From an uncultured Caryophanales bacterium (GTDB lineage: Bacteria > Bacillota_I > Bacilli_A > RF39 > UBA660): DNA of 41,542 nt. The position numbers and the translations under genes are program-made. Each line of letters begins with the position of its first letter. Position 1 is the first letter of the stretch. This document shows positions 23,145 to 32,634 of this stretch, piece after piece. Under the pieces are notes generated by a model. The model was given only the letters and a program-made list of their open reading frames with translations, was not told the DNA's origin and ran no database searches. The stretch spans positions 1 through 41,542 of the forward strand of contig CAOJRT010000012.1 in assembly GCA_948442255.1 (NCBI GenBank). The letters run 5' to 3'.

Positions 23145-24617
23145 ATGAGAAGTATAAAGAAATCCTCTTCTAAAAAGAGAATCCTTATCTTAAGTCTCCT
23201 AATACTTTTGTCGTGCATAAGTATTGGGTATGCTTATTTAAATCAAAAAGTAAACATTTCTTCTGTAGCTAAAATAGAAAAAAACACATGGGATATTCAT
23301 TTTGAGAATATAGTTGTCGGAGATAATAATGCTGATAATACAGTTCCTTTTATTTCAAACAACAATACAAAAATTAATATTACACTCAATTTAAAAAAAC
23401 CAGGAGATTCTTATGAATTTCTTGTTGATGTCGTAAATAATGGAACTATTGATGCAAAAATAGAAAGTGTGTTTAAAACAACCTTATCAGAGGAACAACT
23501 AAAATATTTAGATTATTCTTTGACCTATATGGATGGAGTCGCTATAAATAAAAATGATTTGTTAAAAGTAGGTGAAAAAGATCAAATTAGATTAAAAATT
23601 AATTTTAAAAACATGACAGACCCTTCTTATATTCCTACAACTGATCAAATCGTAAATATAGAAGGGGAAATATTGTTTGTACAAGATTTAGGAGATGGAG
23701 TACCAAGAAAAAGAAAACTTTATTATGTTATGGAAAGTACTGCTAGAGGGGATGAAACACTTAATTTTTTACGTACTGCTAGTGATACAAATGGAAAAGG
23801 TGTATACCGATTAACGAAGATTGCGACTAGTAGTCCTATCTATTATTATCGTGGAGAAGTTTATGACAATAACGTTCTATTTGGAAACTTCTGTTGGAAG
23901 ATTATTAGAACTACAAATACAGGTGGAATTAAACTGATTTATAATGGAAAACCAAACGATGGCATTTGTAATAATACACATAGTTCCACCGAAATTGCTA
24001 AATCTGCTTTTAATGTAGATGGTGTTAATGATCCAAAGTATGCAGGGTATATGTATGATGATAATACAGTAGATTCGACAATAAAGGGAGTCATTGATAC
24101 ATGGTTTTCTAATAACTTAGTAGATTATCTAAGCTACTTAGAAGACACGCCATTTTATAATGAAAGAGATTATGTTATGCTTTCTTCTACTTATATGCAA
24201 TTTGCTAGCGCAGTTCGTTATTATGAAGGAGCTGCAATAATAAGACTAGGAGCAGCTGAGAAAAGCGACATTTTTACGATAAGTAGTAGTATTGGAAATG
24301 GTGCCTTAACGTATCCCGTAGGTTTAATTACTTCTGATGAAGCTATGATGGCTGGAGCAGAAGGTTGGAACTCTGAGAATAATGAACACGAAAATTTAAA
24401 AGTCTATTTAAATACATATGAATGGTTTTGGACGATGACTCCTTGGATCTGCGAAAACACTTTAGTTATGGATTCTTTTTTAGGAGCAGGAAATCATGGT
24501 GGATCTGCAGCAACTAGTGAATTTGGTGTACGTCCTGTTGTAAGCCTTCGACCTGGTATTTTATATAGTAGCGGAAATGGAACAAATAATTCTCCTTATA
24601 TTATAACAAGTAATTAG
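23145..24617 (+). CDS. Secreted/surface protein with TasA-like N-terminus
   Basis: Protein of 490 residues. The signal (about 11-32) and IGYAYLNQKVNISSVAKIEK resemble SipW-type exported proteins (TasA/camelysin-like). Residues about 40-190 form a beta-sandwich of this kind (LNLKKPGDSYEFLVDVVNNG). The C-terminal part (about 200-490) has FCWKIIRTTNTGGIKLIYNG, a WF-rich helix, and near the end FGVRPVVSLRPG, seen in large exported protein families of gut Firmicutes. No LPxTG or other anchor. SD AGGAGTG. First gene after the poly-G promoter; no terminator before the next gene 42 bases on. Confidence 0.7.
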   Translation: MRSIKKSSSKKRILILSLLILLSCISIGYAYLNQKVNISSVAKIEKNTWDIHFENIVVGDNNADNTVPFISNNNTKINITLNLKKPGDSYEFLVDVVNNGTIDAKIESVFKTTLSEEQLKYLDYSLTYMDGVAINKNDLLKVGEKDQIRLKINFKNMTDPSYIPTTDQIVNIEGEILFVQDLGDGVPRKRKLYYVMESTARGDETLNFLRTASDTNGKGVYRLTKIATSSPIYYYRGEVYDNNVLFGNFCWKIIRTTNTGGIKLIYNGKPNDGICNNTHSSTEIAKSAFNVDGVNDPKYAGYMYDDNTVDSTIKGVIDTWFSNNLVDYLSYLEDTPFYNERDYVMLSSTYMQFASAVRYYEGAAIIRLGAAEKSDIFTISSSIGNGALTYPVGLITSDEAMMAGAEGWNSENNEHENLKVYLNTYEWFWTMTPWICENTLVMDSFLGAGNHGGSAATSEFGVRPVVSLRPGILYSSGNGTNNSPYIITSN

Positions 24618-24659
24618 ATTTTAAATTTATAACAAACAATTTTAGTGAAGCGGTGAAGT

Positions 24660-27509
24660 ATGAAAAACATGAAAAAAAGACATTTATTGATTCTCTGTAT
24701 TTTACTCTTACTTTTTCTTTCGGTAGGGTATAGTTTTTTAAGTGCTTCTTTACAAGTTTCAGGAGGTTTAACTTTATCTAGTGCAAAATGGGAAGTCACA
24801 TTTGATCCAAGTGGTGGAGTAGTAAATCCTACTAGTAAAGAAGTTTGGATGGGAAAACCTTATGGTGATTTACCTAGTGCTAGTTTGTCAGGTTATTATT
24901 TTGAAGGATGGTATACTGATATTGTTGGAGGAGACAAAATAGAAAAAGATACAACCTATAAAACGGCTGATAATCAAACTCTTTTTGCACATTGGTCTAT
25001 AAAGAAGATGATGCTTGATTTTGATGCGAATGGAGGAGAAATAGATGCTTCTCCTTTAGAAGTCACTTATGGACTTGTATATCCTGTTTTACCAGTACCT
25101 ACAAGATATGGTTATGAATTTAATGGGTGGTTTACAACTCCTGAAGGTGGAAGTCCTATTAGTCATTCTGTTTTAGTTTCTAAGATAACAAATCATACAG
25201 CATATGCCCATTGGACAGGAAAACGATATAAGATTACTTTTGATGCAAATGGTGGAAGTGTTGGAACGACTTCCAAAGATGTATATTATGGTTCTCCTTA
25301 TGGAGATTTACCTACTCCAGAGAGAGAAGGTTATGATTTCGCAGGATGGTATACTTCCGTATCAGGAGGAGTCAATAAGACAGCGAATACAACAGTTTCT
25401 ATAACAGACAATGAAACGTTATATGCAAAATGGGTTGCAAAGAATTATCCAATTGTGTATAAACAAGGGATTGCAACAGGAGGAACTTTACCAAATAATC
25501 AAAATGTACCTTATAATACAGTAGTTACAATAGGAACGAATAACATGAGTAAAGCGAATACAAACTTAGGAACAGTTACATTTAACTATAATGGAAATGG
25601 TCAAGGGAATACAACAAGTACAGCATATATTTCTTATGCTCCTGATGGATGGTCTTATTCTTCTGAAGGAGGAAGAGATTATCCAAATAATGCAACATTT
25701 ACGTATTCGATAACAGAAGGAATCGAGTTATACCCTTACTTTTTTGCAACACAACATAGTGCTAGTTTTCCATCTCCAACTAGAACTGGTTATAGCTTTG
25801 TAGGGTGGTTTACAGAAGCAAGTGGTGGAACACAAGTGACAGAATATATGGGGAATGCAAATATAACTTTATATGCGCATTGGAGTCCGAATCAATATAC
25901 CCTTCGCTATAATCGAGGAGCAGCGACAGGCGGAACCCTACCAGGGGAACAAAGAGTCACATTTGATACAAACGTTACAATAGGAACGAATAATATGAGT
26001 AAGGCGAATACCAATTTAGGAACGGTTACATTTAACTATAATGGAAATGGCCAAGGGAATACAACAAGTACAGCATATACAACATATGTACCAAATGGAT
26101 GGACAGCTGGAACAATCCATTATAGTAATGGACAAAATATTCCTTATACCACAGCATCTGATTTTGTACTAACAGCTGATTTTACAGCAACGAATCATAG
26201 TGCAGTATTTCCAAATTCAACAAGGACTGGATATACTTTTATGGGATGGTACACTGCCGCAAATGGAGGAAGTCAAATTGATAGTTATACAGGAAATGCA
26301 GACATTACTGTATATGCGCATTGGATGCCAAATCGATATACACTTTACTATAAAAAAGGAACATCAACTGGATTTAATATTCCAGGAAACCGAAGAGTTG
26401 ACTATGATTCTACTATTACGTTAGCAACGAATAATATGAGTAAAGAAGCTTCTTCGTTGAGTCAAATTACCTTTAACTATAACGGAAATGGGCAGACAGA
26501 TTCAATAATCTATAATTATACTTTTTATAAGCCGAATGGTTGGTCGAATACTAACGACGGAGCTAAAACATATACGGACGGACAAACGATTACTTATACA
26601 TGGCCTAATGATATAAGTTTGTATCCTCATTTTGATACGCAGATAGGCTGTCCACCTTTTCCAACACCAACAAGAGAAAGATATGAATTTGTAGGATGGT
26701 ATACCGAAGCAAGCGGAGGAACTAAAATAACTAGCTATACAGGGAATTCAGATATAACTTTATATGCACATTGGCAAGAAGTTACTGCGCCTGCCCTTAC
26801 TGGAGGAACTGCGATGTGGATACGTGAGGCAAGAACAGTAAGTATCGCTGCGGCAGGATCTGCTTATACAGGAGTTTCCCGCTATGAGTACTATTTTTAT
26901 GATCGTATGAAAGCAGGGCAAAGTGCACCGAACTATGATTCTATCGCTACTGGTACTGGAACAGCTGTTACTTTAGGTGGTACAGGATGGTATGAAGTTT
27001 ATTTTAGAACTGTATCTAAAGGAGGAGTTAAAAGTGCATGGAGTTTTCCACAAACAGTTTTGATAGATACATCTTGGACAATTGATATCAATCATGAGAC
27101 AACTGGAGGAGGAACTTGTTGGAACGGAATGTATGATGGAAATTATACTTCGTTAAAAATACATTGTTCAAGGACTACAACCTTTAATATACATACTGCA
27201 TCTATTACTGGGATTAAAGCTATGCGCTGGCAAATTTGTGTGATTGATGAGGGTTATTCAAATAGTTCGGCAGGGAATCCTACTGGCATTCCATGTCTTG
27301 CTCCGGTTTATGCAGGAGATATTAAATGGGGAGGAGAAGGAATAAGAGAGTTATATTCGGGACCTATTTCTATAGGAGATTGCTCTCATGTTCGCCTTTT
27401 CTTTGCTATACATTCTAATGCAGGTGCTTATTTACAGGGAGATATTGAACAGGATGGTCTTTCATGGCAATTTCTAGATATATTTACTGGAGGAAGTTGT
27501 TCTACTTAA
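24660..27509 (+). CDS. Repeat-rich surface protein (InlB B-type repeats)
   Basis: Protein of 949 residues. Signal or anchor (about 7-27) again followed by a TasA-like LSVGYSFLSASLQVSGG. Then three short InlB B-/Flg_new-type repeats (about 44-258; each FDxxGG ... LPxPxRxGYxFxGWYT ... TLYAHW), three longer modules of 150 residues (262-411, 412-561, 562-705) each ending with the same motif, an Ig-like part (about 706-805), and a cysteine-containing unique end. Such repeats are found in adhesins and internalins. No LPxTG. Likely co-transcribed with the preceding gene. Confidence 0.8.
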   Translation: MKNMKKRHLLILCILLLLFLSVGYSFLSASLQVSGGLTLSSAKWEVTFDPSGGVVNPTSKEVWMGKPYGDLPSASLSGYYFEGWYTDIVGGDKIEKDTTYKTADNQTLFAHWSIKKMMLDFDANGGEIDASPLEVTYGLVYPVLPVPTRYGYEFNGWFTTPEGGSPISHSVLVSKITNHTAYAHWTGKRYKITFDANGGSVGTTSKDVYYGSPYGDLPTPEREGYDFAGWYTSVSGGVNKTANTTVSITDNETLYAKWVAKNYPIVYKQGIATGGTLPNNQNVPYNTVVTIGTNNMSKANTNLGTVTFNYNGNGQGNTTSTAYISYAPDGWSYSSEGGRDYPNNATFTYSITEGIELYPYFFATQHSASFPSPTRTGYSFVGWFTEASGGTQVTEYMGNANITLYAHWSPNQYTLRYNRGAATGGTLPGEQRVTFDTNVTIGTNNMSKANTNLGTVTFNYNGNGQGNTTSTAYTTYVPNGWTAGTIHYSNGQNIPYTTASDFVLTADFTATNHSAVFPNSTRTGYTFMGWYTAANGGSQIDSYTGNADITVYAHWMPNRYTLYYKKGTSTGFNIPGNRRVDYDSTITLATNNMSKEASSLSQITFNYNGNGQTDSIIYNYTFYKPNGWSNTNDGAKTYTDGQTITYTWPNDISLYPHFDTQIGCPPFPTPTRERYEFVGWYTEASGGTKITSYTGNSDITLYAHWQEVTAPALTGGTAMWIREARTVSIAAAGSAYTGVSRYEYYFYDRMKAGQSAPNYDSIATGTGTAVTLGGTGWYEVYFRTVSKGGVKSAWSFPQTVLIDTSWTIDINHETTGGGTCWNGMYDGNYTSLKIHCSRTTTFNIHTASITGIKAMRWQICVIDEGYSNSSAGNPTGIPCLAPVYAGDIKWGGEGIRELYSGPISIGDCSHVRLFFAIHSNAGAYLQGDIEQDGLSWQFLDIFTGGSCST
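25443..26774 (+). repeat. Three in-frame repeats of about 450 bp
   Basis: Units at 25443-25892, 25893-26342 and 26343-26774. The first two keep an exact offset of 450 bases, and 25524-25629 matches 25974-26079 with only a few, mostly silent, changes. The third is more diverged. Loss or gain of one unit would keep the frame. Confidence 0.85.
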
Positions 27510-27520
27510 GTTATTATGTC

Positions 27521-27548
27521 TTTAAAATAAGCAGGTATGTGTTATAAT
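27521..27548 (+). promoter_or_regulatory. Promoter of miaA
   Basis: TTTAAA (27521-27526), 16-nt spacer, TATAAT (27543-27548). SD GGTGG follows closely. Confidence 0.55.
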
Positions 27549-27564
27549 AAATGTGGTGGTAAAT

Positions 27565-28440
27565 ATGATTCTTGTTATTGGGGGACCTACAGGAGTAGGT
27601 AAAACAAAATTAAGTGTAGAGTTAGCAAAAATATATAATGGAGAAATAATTAATGGTGATTCTACACAAGTATATAAGGGGATGGATATAGGAACAGCTA
27701 AAGTAACAAAAGAAGAAAAACAAGGAATTCCCCATCATTTATTTGACATAAGAGAGCCATCAGAGGAATATAATCTATACGCTTACCAACAAGATTGTCG
27801 GAACAAAATAGATGAAATAAAGAAAAAAAGAAAAATTCCTATTTTGGTAGGAGGAACAGGATTATATCTCAAAGCGGCTTTATATGATTATCACTTGTCT
27901 TTTGAAGAAGAAAAGGACGAAGATTTTTTAAACTTATCTAACGAGGAAATTTATAAGGAGATTTTAAAAAGTGAACCAGATATAGAGATTGACTCTCATA
28001 ACCGCCGAAGACTTGTTCGTACTTTAAACAAGATAAGAAAAGAAACATTGCTTGAAGAACAAACACCCACTTTGCTATATGATGATGTTCTATTTATAGG
28101 CCTTACAACAGATATAGAGACCTTATATATAAAAACAGATGCTCGTTTTGATCAAATGCTGTATACTCTAGTTGATGAAGTAAAATCTCTATATAAAAAG
28201 TATCCAAATTCTAGAGCGTTACAAACCGCTATAGGGTATAAAGAGTTGATTGATTTTTTTCAAGATAAAAAGACATTTAAAGAGAGTGTGGATTTAATAA
28301 AAAAGAAGACACGTAATTATGCCAAAAGACAACATACATTTTTTAGAAACCAAATGGATATTGCTTGGTTTTCTGTTAACTATACTGATTTTGGTAAAAC
28401 AATTCAAGAAGTTGTTTCTTATATAGAAGGGAAGAGGTAA
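27565..28440 (+). CDS. miaA: tRNA dimethylallyltransferase
   Basis: Protein of 291 residues adding the dimethylallyl group to A37 of tRNAs reading UNN codons. P-loop GGPTGVGKT (6-14), then NGDSTQVYKGMDIGTAK, HHLFDI and LVGGTGLYLKA. The C-terminal GYKEL and RNYAKRQHTFFRNQ are typical. The ATG at 27565 is used; GTG codons at 27553 and 27556 in frame fall in the SD. One base separates it from the ABC pair, suggesting co-transcription. Confidence 0.97.
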   Translation: MILVIGGPTGVGKTKLSVELAKIYNGEIINGDSTQVYKGMDIGTAKVTKEEKQGIPHHLFDIREPSEEYNLYAYQQDCRNKIDEIKKKRKIPILVGGTGLYLKAALYDYHLSFEEEKDEDFLNLSNEEIYKEILKSEPDIEIDSHNRRRLVRTLNKIRKETLLEEQTPTLLYDDVLFIGLTTDIETLYIKTDARFDQMLYTLVDEVKSLYKKYPNSRALQTAIGYKELIDFFQDKKTFKESVDLIKKKTRNYAKRQHTFFRNQMDIAWFSVNYTDFGKTIQEVVSYIEGKR

Positions 28441-28441
28441 T

Positions 28442-29197
28442 ATGATTCAAGTAGAGAATGTCAGTAAAGAATTTGAAAAGAAAATTAATAGAAGAGAAAA
28501 AACTACATTTAAAGCGAATAATTCTATATCTTTTGAAGCGAATAAAGGAGAAATTGTGGGTATCCTAGGGCCTAATGGAGCTGGAAAAACAACCTTACTT
28601 CGTATGATTGTTGGAATTATGACACCAACAAGTGGTACAATTACGATTGAAGGCTTATCTTATAAAAACAATATGGAAGAAATAAAGAAGAAAACTGCTT
28701 TTTTATCAGGCAATACGAAATTATATAAAGATTTATCAGGATATGAGCTTTTAAAAATGTGTGCTTCCTATTATGGAGTTTCCAAGGAAGAAACAGAAAG
28801 TCGTATTGAATCTATTGCAACAGAGTTTGACTTATTATCTTTTTTGCATCAAAAGATTGGCGATTTGTCTACTGGGCAGATGCAAAGAATTAATATTGCG
28901 CGTTGTTTAATACATAACCCAGAGTATTATATTTTTGATGAAGCGACTAGTGGACTTGACATTATTTCGAGTAAAGTTATTTTGGACTTTATTAAAGAAG
29001 AAAAAAAGAAGAAAAAATGCATTCTTTATTCGACCCATTATATGGAGGAAGCAGAAAATATTTGTGATAAAGTCGTTTTAGTCCATAAGGGAAAAATTAT
29101 AAAAACAGGAACGCCTTCTTCTATTATGAAAGATACAAAGACAAATAATCTTAGAGATGCCTTTTTTGCATTAATAGGAGGTGAAGTTGATGCATAA
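28442..29197 (+). CDS. ABC transporter ATPase (NatA-like)
   Basis: Protein of 251 residues. Walker A GPNGAGKTT (about 41-49), signature LSTGQMQR, Walker B YIFDEATSG, switch His in YSTHYM. The Q-loop region (FLSGNTKLYKDLSGYE) and the overall form fit the NatA-type Na+ exporter or drug/peptide export ATPases, which pair with a NatB-like permease. SD AGAGG overlaps the end of miaA. It overlaps the permease start by 8 bases. Confidence 0.9.
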   Translation: MIQVENVSKEFEKKINRREKTTFKANNSISFEANKGEIVGILGPNGAGKTTLLRMIVGIMTPTSGTITIEGLSYKNNMEEIKKKTAFLSGNTKLYKDLSGYELLKMCASYYGVSKEETESRIESIATEFDLLSFLHQKIGDLSTGQMQRINIARCLIHNPEYYIFDEATSGLDIISSKVILDFIKEEKKKKKCILYSTHYMEEAENICDKVVLVHKGKIIKTGTPSSIMKDTKTNNLRDAFFALIGGEVDA

Positions 29198-30326
29198 TAT
29201 ATGGATAACAATAAAAAAGGAGTTACGTACAATATTTCGTGATAAAAAGACTTTTATTATGCTTTTTGTCACTCCATTTATCATTCCAGCTATGGTTTCG
29301 TTGTATGGTGTTATTTTTGAAAAGACAGATGAGACAGAAACCTATTCTGTTGGTATTAATTTTGAAGTGAATGAAATAGAAGAAAACATCTTAAACGAGC
29401 TGCATATAGAAACAAAAAAGTATGATACACTTTCTACCCTAGAAGAAGAGTATCAGGATAAAAATATAGCGGCTTATGTGACGAAAGAGAATGATAAATA
29501 TATTATTTATGTTGATGATAGTACAACGAGTGGAATGGTTATAAGTGAATATTTACAATCTTATTTGGAGCAATATAGTACATATTTGACAAATCAATAT
29601 TTACTGGAACAAGAGGTTGATTTAGAAGAAGCTTACCATCATTTTGATGTAGAAAAAGTTGCATTAAACCAAAATGATTATGCACTAGTGATTATATTAA
29701 ACGTTATTATAATGTACGTTATTATGTCTATATGTATCGCTGCAAATAATATGTCTATGCAAACCTCAGCAACAGAAAAAGAAAACGGAACTTTAGAAAC
29801 TATTTTAACATTTCCAATTAAGAAAAGGGAATTGATTGTAGGAAAATATTTGGCTACTGTTATTGTTTCTTTTCTTGCTGCCTTGGTTAGTATTTTCTTA
29901 CTCGTTTCTTCGTTATATTATGCTAGTAGTCATATAGAAATATTTAAAATGATGTCTATATCTTTTGGATTAAAAGCCATCATTTCTTCTGTACTTGTTG
30001 CTTTTTGTGCGTCTCTTTTTATTGCGGGAGCAGCTTTGGCCCTTACAGCAACAGCGAAGACTTATAAAGAAGCACAAAGCCAGGTTAGTTTACTAAATAT
30101 GGTCACTTTAGTCCCTATGTTTGTTACAATGACTGGTGTTTCAATTACGCATTTATTCTATGCGATTCCTATTTGCAACTTTGTACAACTCCTAATGGAT
30201 ATTTTTACAAACAATGTAGAAATTCTTCATTTACTTATTGTCCTTGGAACTACTTTCATATACTGCATTGTAGTTATAACGTATGTATTAAAGGCTTATA
30301 ACTCAGAAAAAATATTATTCAAATAA
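29190..30326 (+). CDS. ABC-2 type permease (NatB-like)
   Basis: Protein of 378 residues: one N-terminal membrane helix after the cytoplasmic KKELRTIFRDKKTFIML, a large outside domain (about 45-160), and a C-terminal block of about five helices, with the typical ABC-2 stretch NMSMQTSATEKENGTLETIL then FPIKKRELIVGKY. I choose ATG at 29190 over GTG at 29181: AGGAGGTG (29176-29183) is correctly spaced only for the former. With the preceding ATPase it would form a Na+ or small-molecule exporter. Confidence 0.9.
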   Translation: MHNIWITIKKELRTIFRDKKTFIMLFVTPFIIPAMVSLYGVIFEKTDETETYSVGINFEVNEIEENILNELHIETKKYDTLSTLEEEYQDKNIAAYVTKENDKYIIYVDDSTTSGMVISEYLQSYLEQYSTYLTNQYLLEQEVDLEEAYHHFDVEKVALNQNDYALVIILNVIIMYVIMSICIAANNMSMQTSATEKENGTLETILTFPIKKRELIVGKYLATVIVSFLAALVSIFLLVSSLYYASSHIEIFKMMSISFGLKAIISSVLVAFCASLFIAGAALALTATAKTYKEAQSQVSLLNMVTLVPMFVTMTGVSITHLFYAIPICNFVQLLMDIFTNNVEILHLLIVLGTTFIYCIVVITYVLKAYNSEKILFK

Positions 30327-30332
30327 AAAAAA

Positions 30333-30358
30333 ACTCTTATATAAAAAGAGTCTTTTTT
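30333..30358. terminator. Bidirectional terminator between convergent genes
   Basis: ACTCTT (30333-30338) pairs with AAGAGT (30346-30351), loop of 7, T-run on the right; A-run on the left gives the same on the minus strand. Confidence 0.8.
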
Positions 30359-31277
30359 ATTTGAATTCTAAATAAATATTGTAATCAAATTGGTGGTCTT
30401 TTGATGATTCATGCTTTAAAAGTAATTCGTTATCTGTTATTAAAAAGTATTCATGGGATAGTATATCTTTTCCTGATGTTGTTACAGGATCATCCCAAGT
30501 AAGATCTAAATGAAGCCAACTTCCATTTAAATAGACTGCATTCCATACATGGGTTTCACTCGAAATCTTGTAATTAGGAATATTTAGTTTGTCTAAGAAA
30601 ACAGCCATTGTATCACTATACCCACTACATATAGCATAATGATCATATAAAACGCCTTGGATACGAGAAGAATCGTATATTGATGTTTTATTCTCTATTT
30701 TTTCTGTATCGTATCTTGTATTATCAATAATATAATCATGAATTTTTTGAATTTTTTCTTCTTCAGAAAGAGAATCTAGCTCTAAAGAAGTGATTATTTT
30801 ATCAATATCCTTTTCTAACCTTTTTGTTTCTTCCTTTGTATATTGTGTTGTTACAACAAGAGTAACAACCCCTGTGTCATCATAAAGTGTTTTGATTGTA
30901 GAAAAGCTATTAAATGGACTGACATAGTTATTTATATTAGATAGAAGTATTTCATTATCACTAATTTCTTCAACATCTGCAATACAAGTTTTATAAGTAG
31001 AAGGGCAGTAGAATGTGAATTTTTCCCATCCTTGGTTTAATACACTATAAAATATATTAATCAAGTCTTTTTTGTTTCGAGGTGTATAAGATTTCATTTG
31101 TTTTACATATAAAAAGTCGTAATCTTTTTTATAGGCATTGCCTTCTTTTATAACTACTTCCTTTTTTGCATTCGATATACTTTTTATTTCTGTATATATA
31201 TTGTCTTTATTTAGATATATGCAAAAAACAACAACTAGGAGGACTAGTATTGAAATGCAATTTTTAATCTTTATCAT
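30357..31277 (-). CDS. Membrane-anchored transglutaminase-like protein
   Basis: Protein of 306 residues with an N-terminal membrane helix (about 8-22). The C-terminal transglutaminase-like domain has the full triad: Cys217 in YAICSGYSDTMAVFLDKL, His243 in ETHVWNAVYL and Asp258 in WLHLDLTWDD. Such secreted proteins act as cysteine proteases or cross-linkers on the cell surface. A helical stretch (SEEEKIQKIHDYIIDNTRYD) leads into the domain, as usual for this group. A TATAAT box lies at 31295-31300 on the minus strand. Converges with the ABC pair. Confidence 0.87.
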   Translation of the reverse strand: MIKIKNCISILVLLVVVFCIYLNKDNIYTEIKSISNAKKEVVIKEGNAYKKDYDFLYVKQMKSYTPRNKKDLINIFYSVLNQGWEKFTFYCPSTYKTCIADVEEISDNEILLSNINNYVSPFNSFSTIKTLYDDTGVVTLVVTTQYTKEETKRLEKDIDKIITSLELDSLSEEEKIQKIHDYIIDNTRYDTEKIENKTSIYDSSRIQGVLYDHYAICSGYSDTMAVFLDKLNIPNYKISSETHVWNAVYLNGSWLHLDLTWDDPVTTSGKDILSHEYFLITDNELLLKHESSKDHQFDYNIYLEFK

Positions 31278-31294
31278 AGTATCACCATACTCTT

Positions 31295-31300
31295 ATTATA
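31295..31300 (-). promoter_or_regulatory. -10 box of the transglutaminase-like gene
   Basis: TATAAT on the minus strand, 17 bases before the start codon; the -35 falls in the rpsT terminator and is poor, so expression may partly be read-through from rpsT. Confidence 0.4.
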
Positions 31301-31313
31301 CCATGTAAGACAT

Positions 31314-31341
31314 AAAAAAAAGAAGTGATTTAGTTCATTTC
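31314..31341 (-). terminator. Terminator of rpsT
   Basis: On the minus strand GAAATGA (31341-31335) pairs with TCACTTC (31328-31322) with one A-C mismatch, loop of 6, followed by T8. Confidence 0.65.
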
Positions 31342-31593
31342 TTTTACTTTTTTATTTAATCTTGATTTTTCTCTGTCAGCTGTATTCTTTTTCATAACAC
31401 CTTTACTAACAGCTTTATCAATGTTCTTTTGTACTTTTTTTACAGCGTCAGTAGCAGCGGCTGCATCTTTAGCTATTATAGCTTTTTCACATTCTTTTAT
31501 AGAATTTTTCACTCTTACTTTATAATCGTGATTTGCTTCTGTTTTTTTAGCTATTACTTTAATTGCTTTTTTAGAACTTTTAATATTTGCCAT
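31330..31593 (-). CDS. rpsT: Ribosomal protein bS20
   Basis: Protein of 87 residues, a primary 16S-binding protein. MANIKSSKKAIKVIAKK is the standard start, and the chain is basic and helical (KVQKNIDKAVSKGVMKKNTA). An upstream in-frame ATG at 31620 is rejected since GGAAGGAG lies 8 bases before 31593 and family members start with MANI. Divergent from spoIIP; in Bacillus rpsT also neighbours gpr-spoIIP. Confidence 0.96.
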   Translation of the reverse strand: MANIKSSKKAIKVIAKKTEANHDYKVRVKNSIKECEKAIIAKDAAAATDAVKKVQKNIDKAVSKGVMKKNTADREKSRLNKKVKEMN

Positions 31594-31625
31594 CTTTGTC
31601 GCTCCTTCCCTTAAATACATTTAGA

Positions 31626-31654
31626 ATTATACTAAAATTTACTTTAAATTGCAA
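31626..31654 (-). promoter_or_regulatory. Promoter of rpsT
   Basis: On the minus strand TTGCAA (31654-31649), 17-nt spacer, TATAAT (31631-31626). Confidence 0.8.
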
Positions 31655-31719
31655 GTAAAAGTAATAAATTCGACATTTTATCCGTCTACCTTGATTTATA
31701 GTTTATTTGAGGTGATTTT

Positions 31720-32634
31720 ATGCGAAGAAAGTTTAAGTTTAAAAAATCCAAAACATTTATTTTTAAAGTTTTATTCTTTTTTCTACTTTCTTATATTGTT
31801 TTTTCTTTTATGTATCGTCTTTTATATAAGAATTATTTTACGAAATTAAATAATAAAGAACTAGTCGATTATATTATAAAAGAGAATATTCGTGAAGAAA
31901 ACACATCTTTTTTTCAAACTTATTTTCAACCTAATTATATATTGAAACATACTATTGCTTTTGAGACGAAAGAATTAGAATTACCTGTCATTAAAGAAAA
32001 TGAAGTACCTATAGCTCCTATTATACCATCTGTTTATATTTATTCTACTCATGAAAAGGAAGAATATAGTAATAAGTATTTTGAAAATTATAATATCTCT
32101 CCTACAGTCATCACAGCTTCCTATATTTTGAAAGATTATTTGGAAGATTATAATATTGCTTCTGTTATTGAAGAGGGAAGTGTAACAGACATTTTAAAAC
32201 AAAATAATTGGTCCTATGCTCGGAGTTATGATGCATCTAAAATTTTGATTGAAAACAAAATTAAAGAACAAGATTATAAATTGATTATTGATTTGCATCG
32301 AGATGCCATCCCTTTAAATTATACATTATTAGAATACAACGAAAAGAAATATGCTAAAATTCTTTTTGTAGTTGGTGCTGAACATGAAGGATATGAACAA
32401 AATTTAGCTTTAGCTAACACACTAAATGATTTATTAAATAAAGAAGTTCCTAATATAACAAGGGGGATTAGTAAAAAAAGTGGAACAGGTGTCAATGGGA
32501 TTTATAACCAAAACTTAAGCCCTAAATCCGTTCTAATTGAACTTGGAGGACAATATAATGAGATAGAAGAATTAAATAATACGATTGAAGTATTAGCTAA
32601 AGTTATATTAACTTATTTAGAAGGTGACATATGA
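31720..32634 (+). CDS. spoIIP: Stage II sporulation protein P
   Basis: Protein of 304 residues with an N-terminal membrane helix (about 16-36). SpoIIP is an amidase/endopeptidase that thins septal peptidoglycan during engulfment with SpoIID and SpoIIM. The catalytic domain (about 105-300) has YIYSTHEKEEY, LIIDLHRDAIP and VLIELGGQYNEIEELNNTIE, holding the zinc His and Glu residues. SD GAGGTGAT precedes the ATG. It overlaps the next gene by ATGA. In Bacillus gpr lies between rpsT and spoIIP; no gpr is here. Confidence 0.94.
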   Translation: MRRKFKFKKSKTFIFKVLFFFLLSYIVFSFMYRLLYKNYFTKLNNKELVDYIIKENIREENTSFFQTYFQPNYILKHTIAFETKELELPVIKENEVPIAPIIPSVYIYSTHEKEEYSNKYFENYNISPTVITASYILKDYLEDYNIASVIEEGSVTDILKQNNWSYARSYDASKILIENKIKEQDYKLIIDLHRDAIPLNYTLLEYNEKKYAKILFVVGAEHEGYEQNLALANTLNDLLNKEVPNITRGISKKSGTGVNGIYNQNLSPKSVLIELGGQYNEIEELNNTIEVLAKVILTYLEGDI

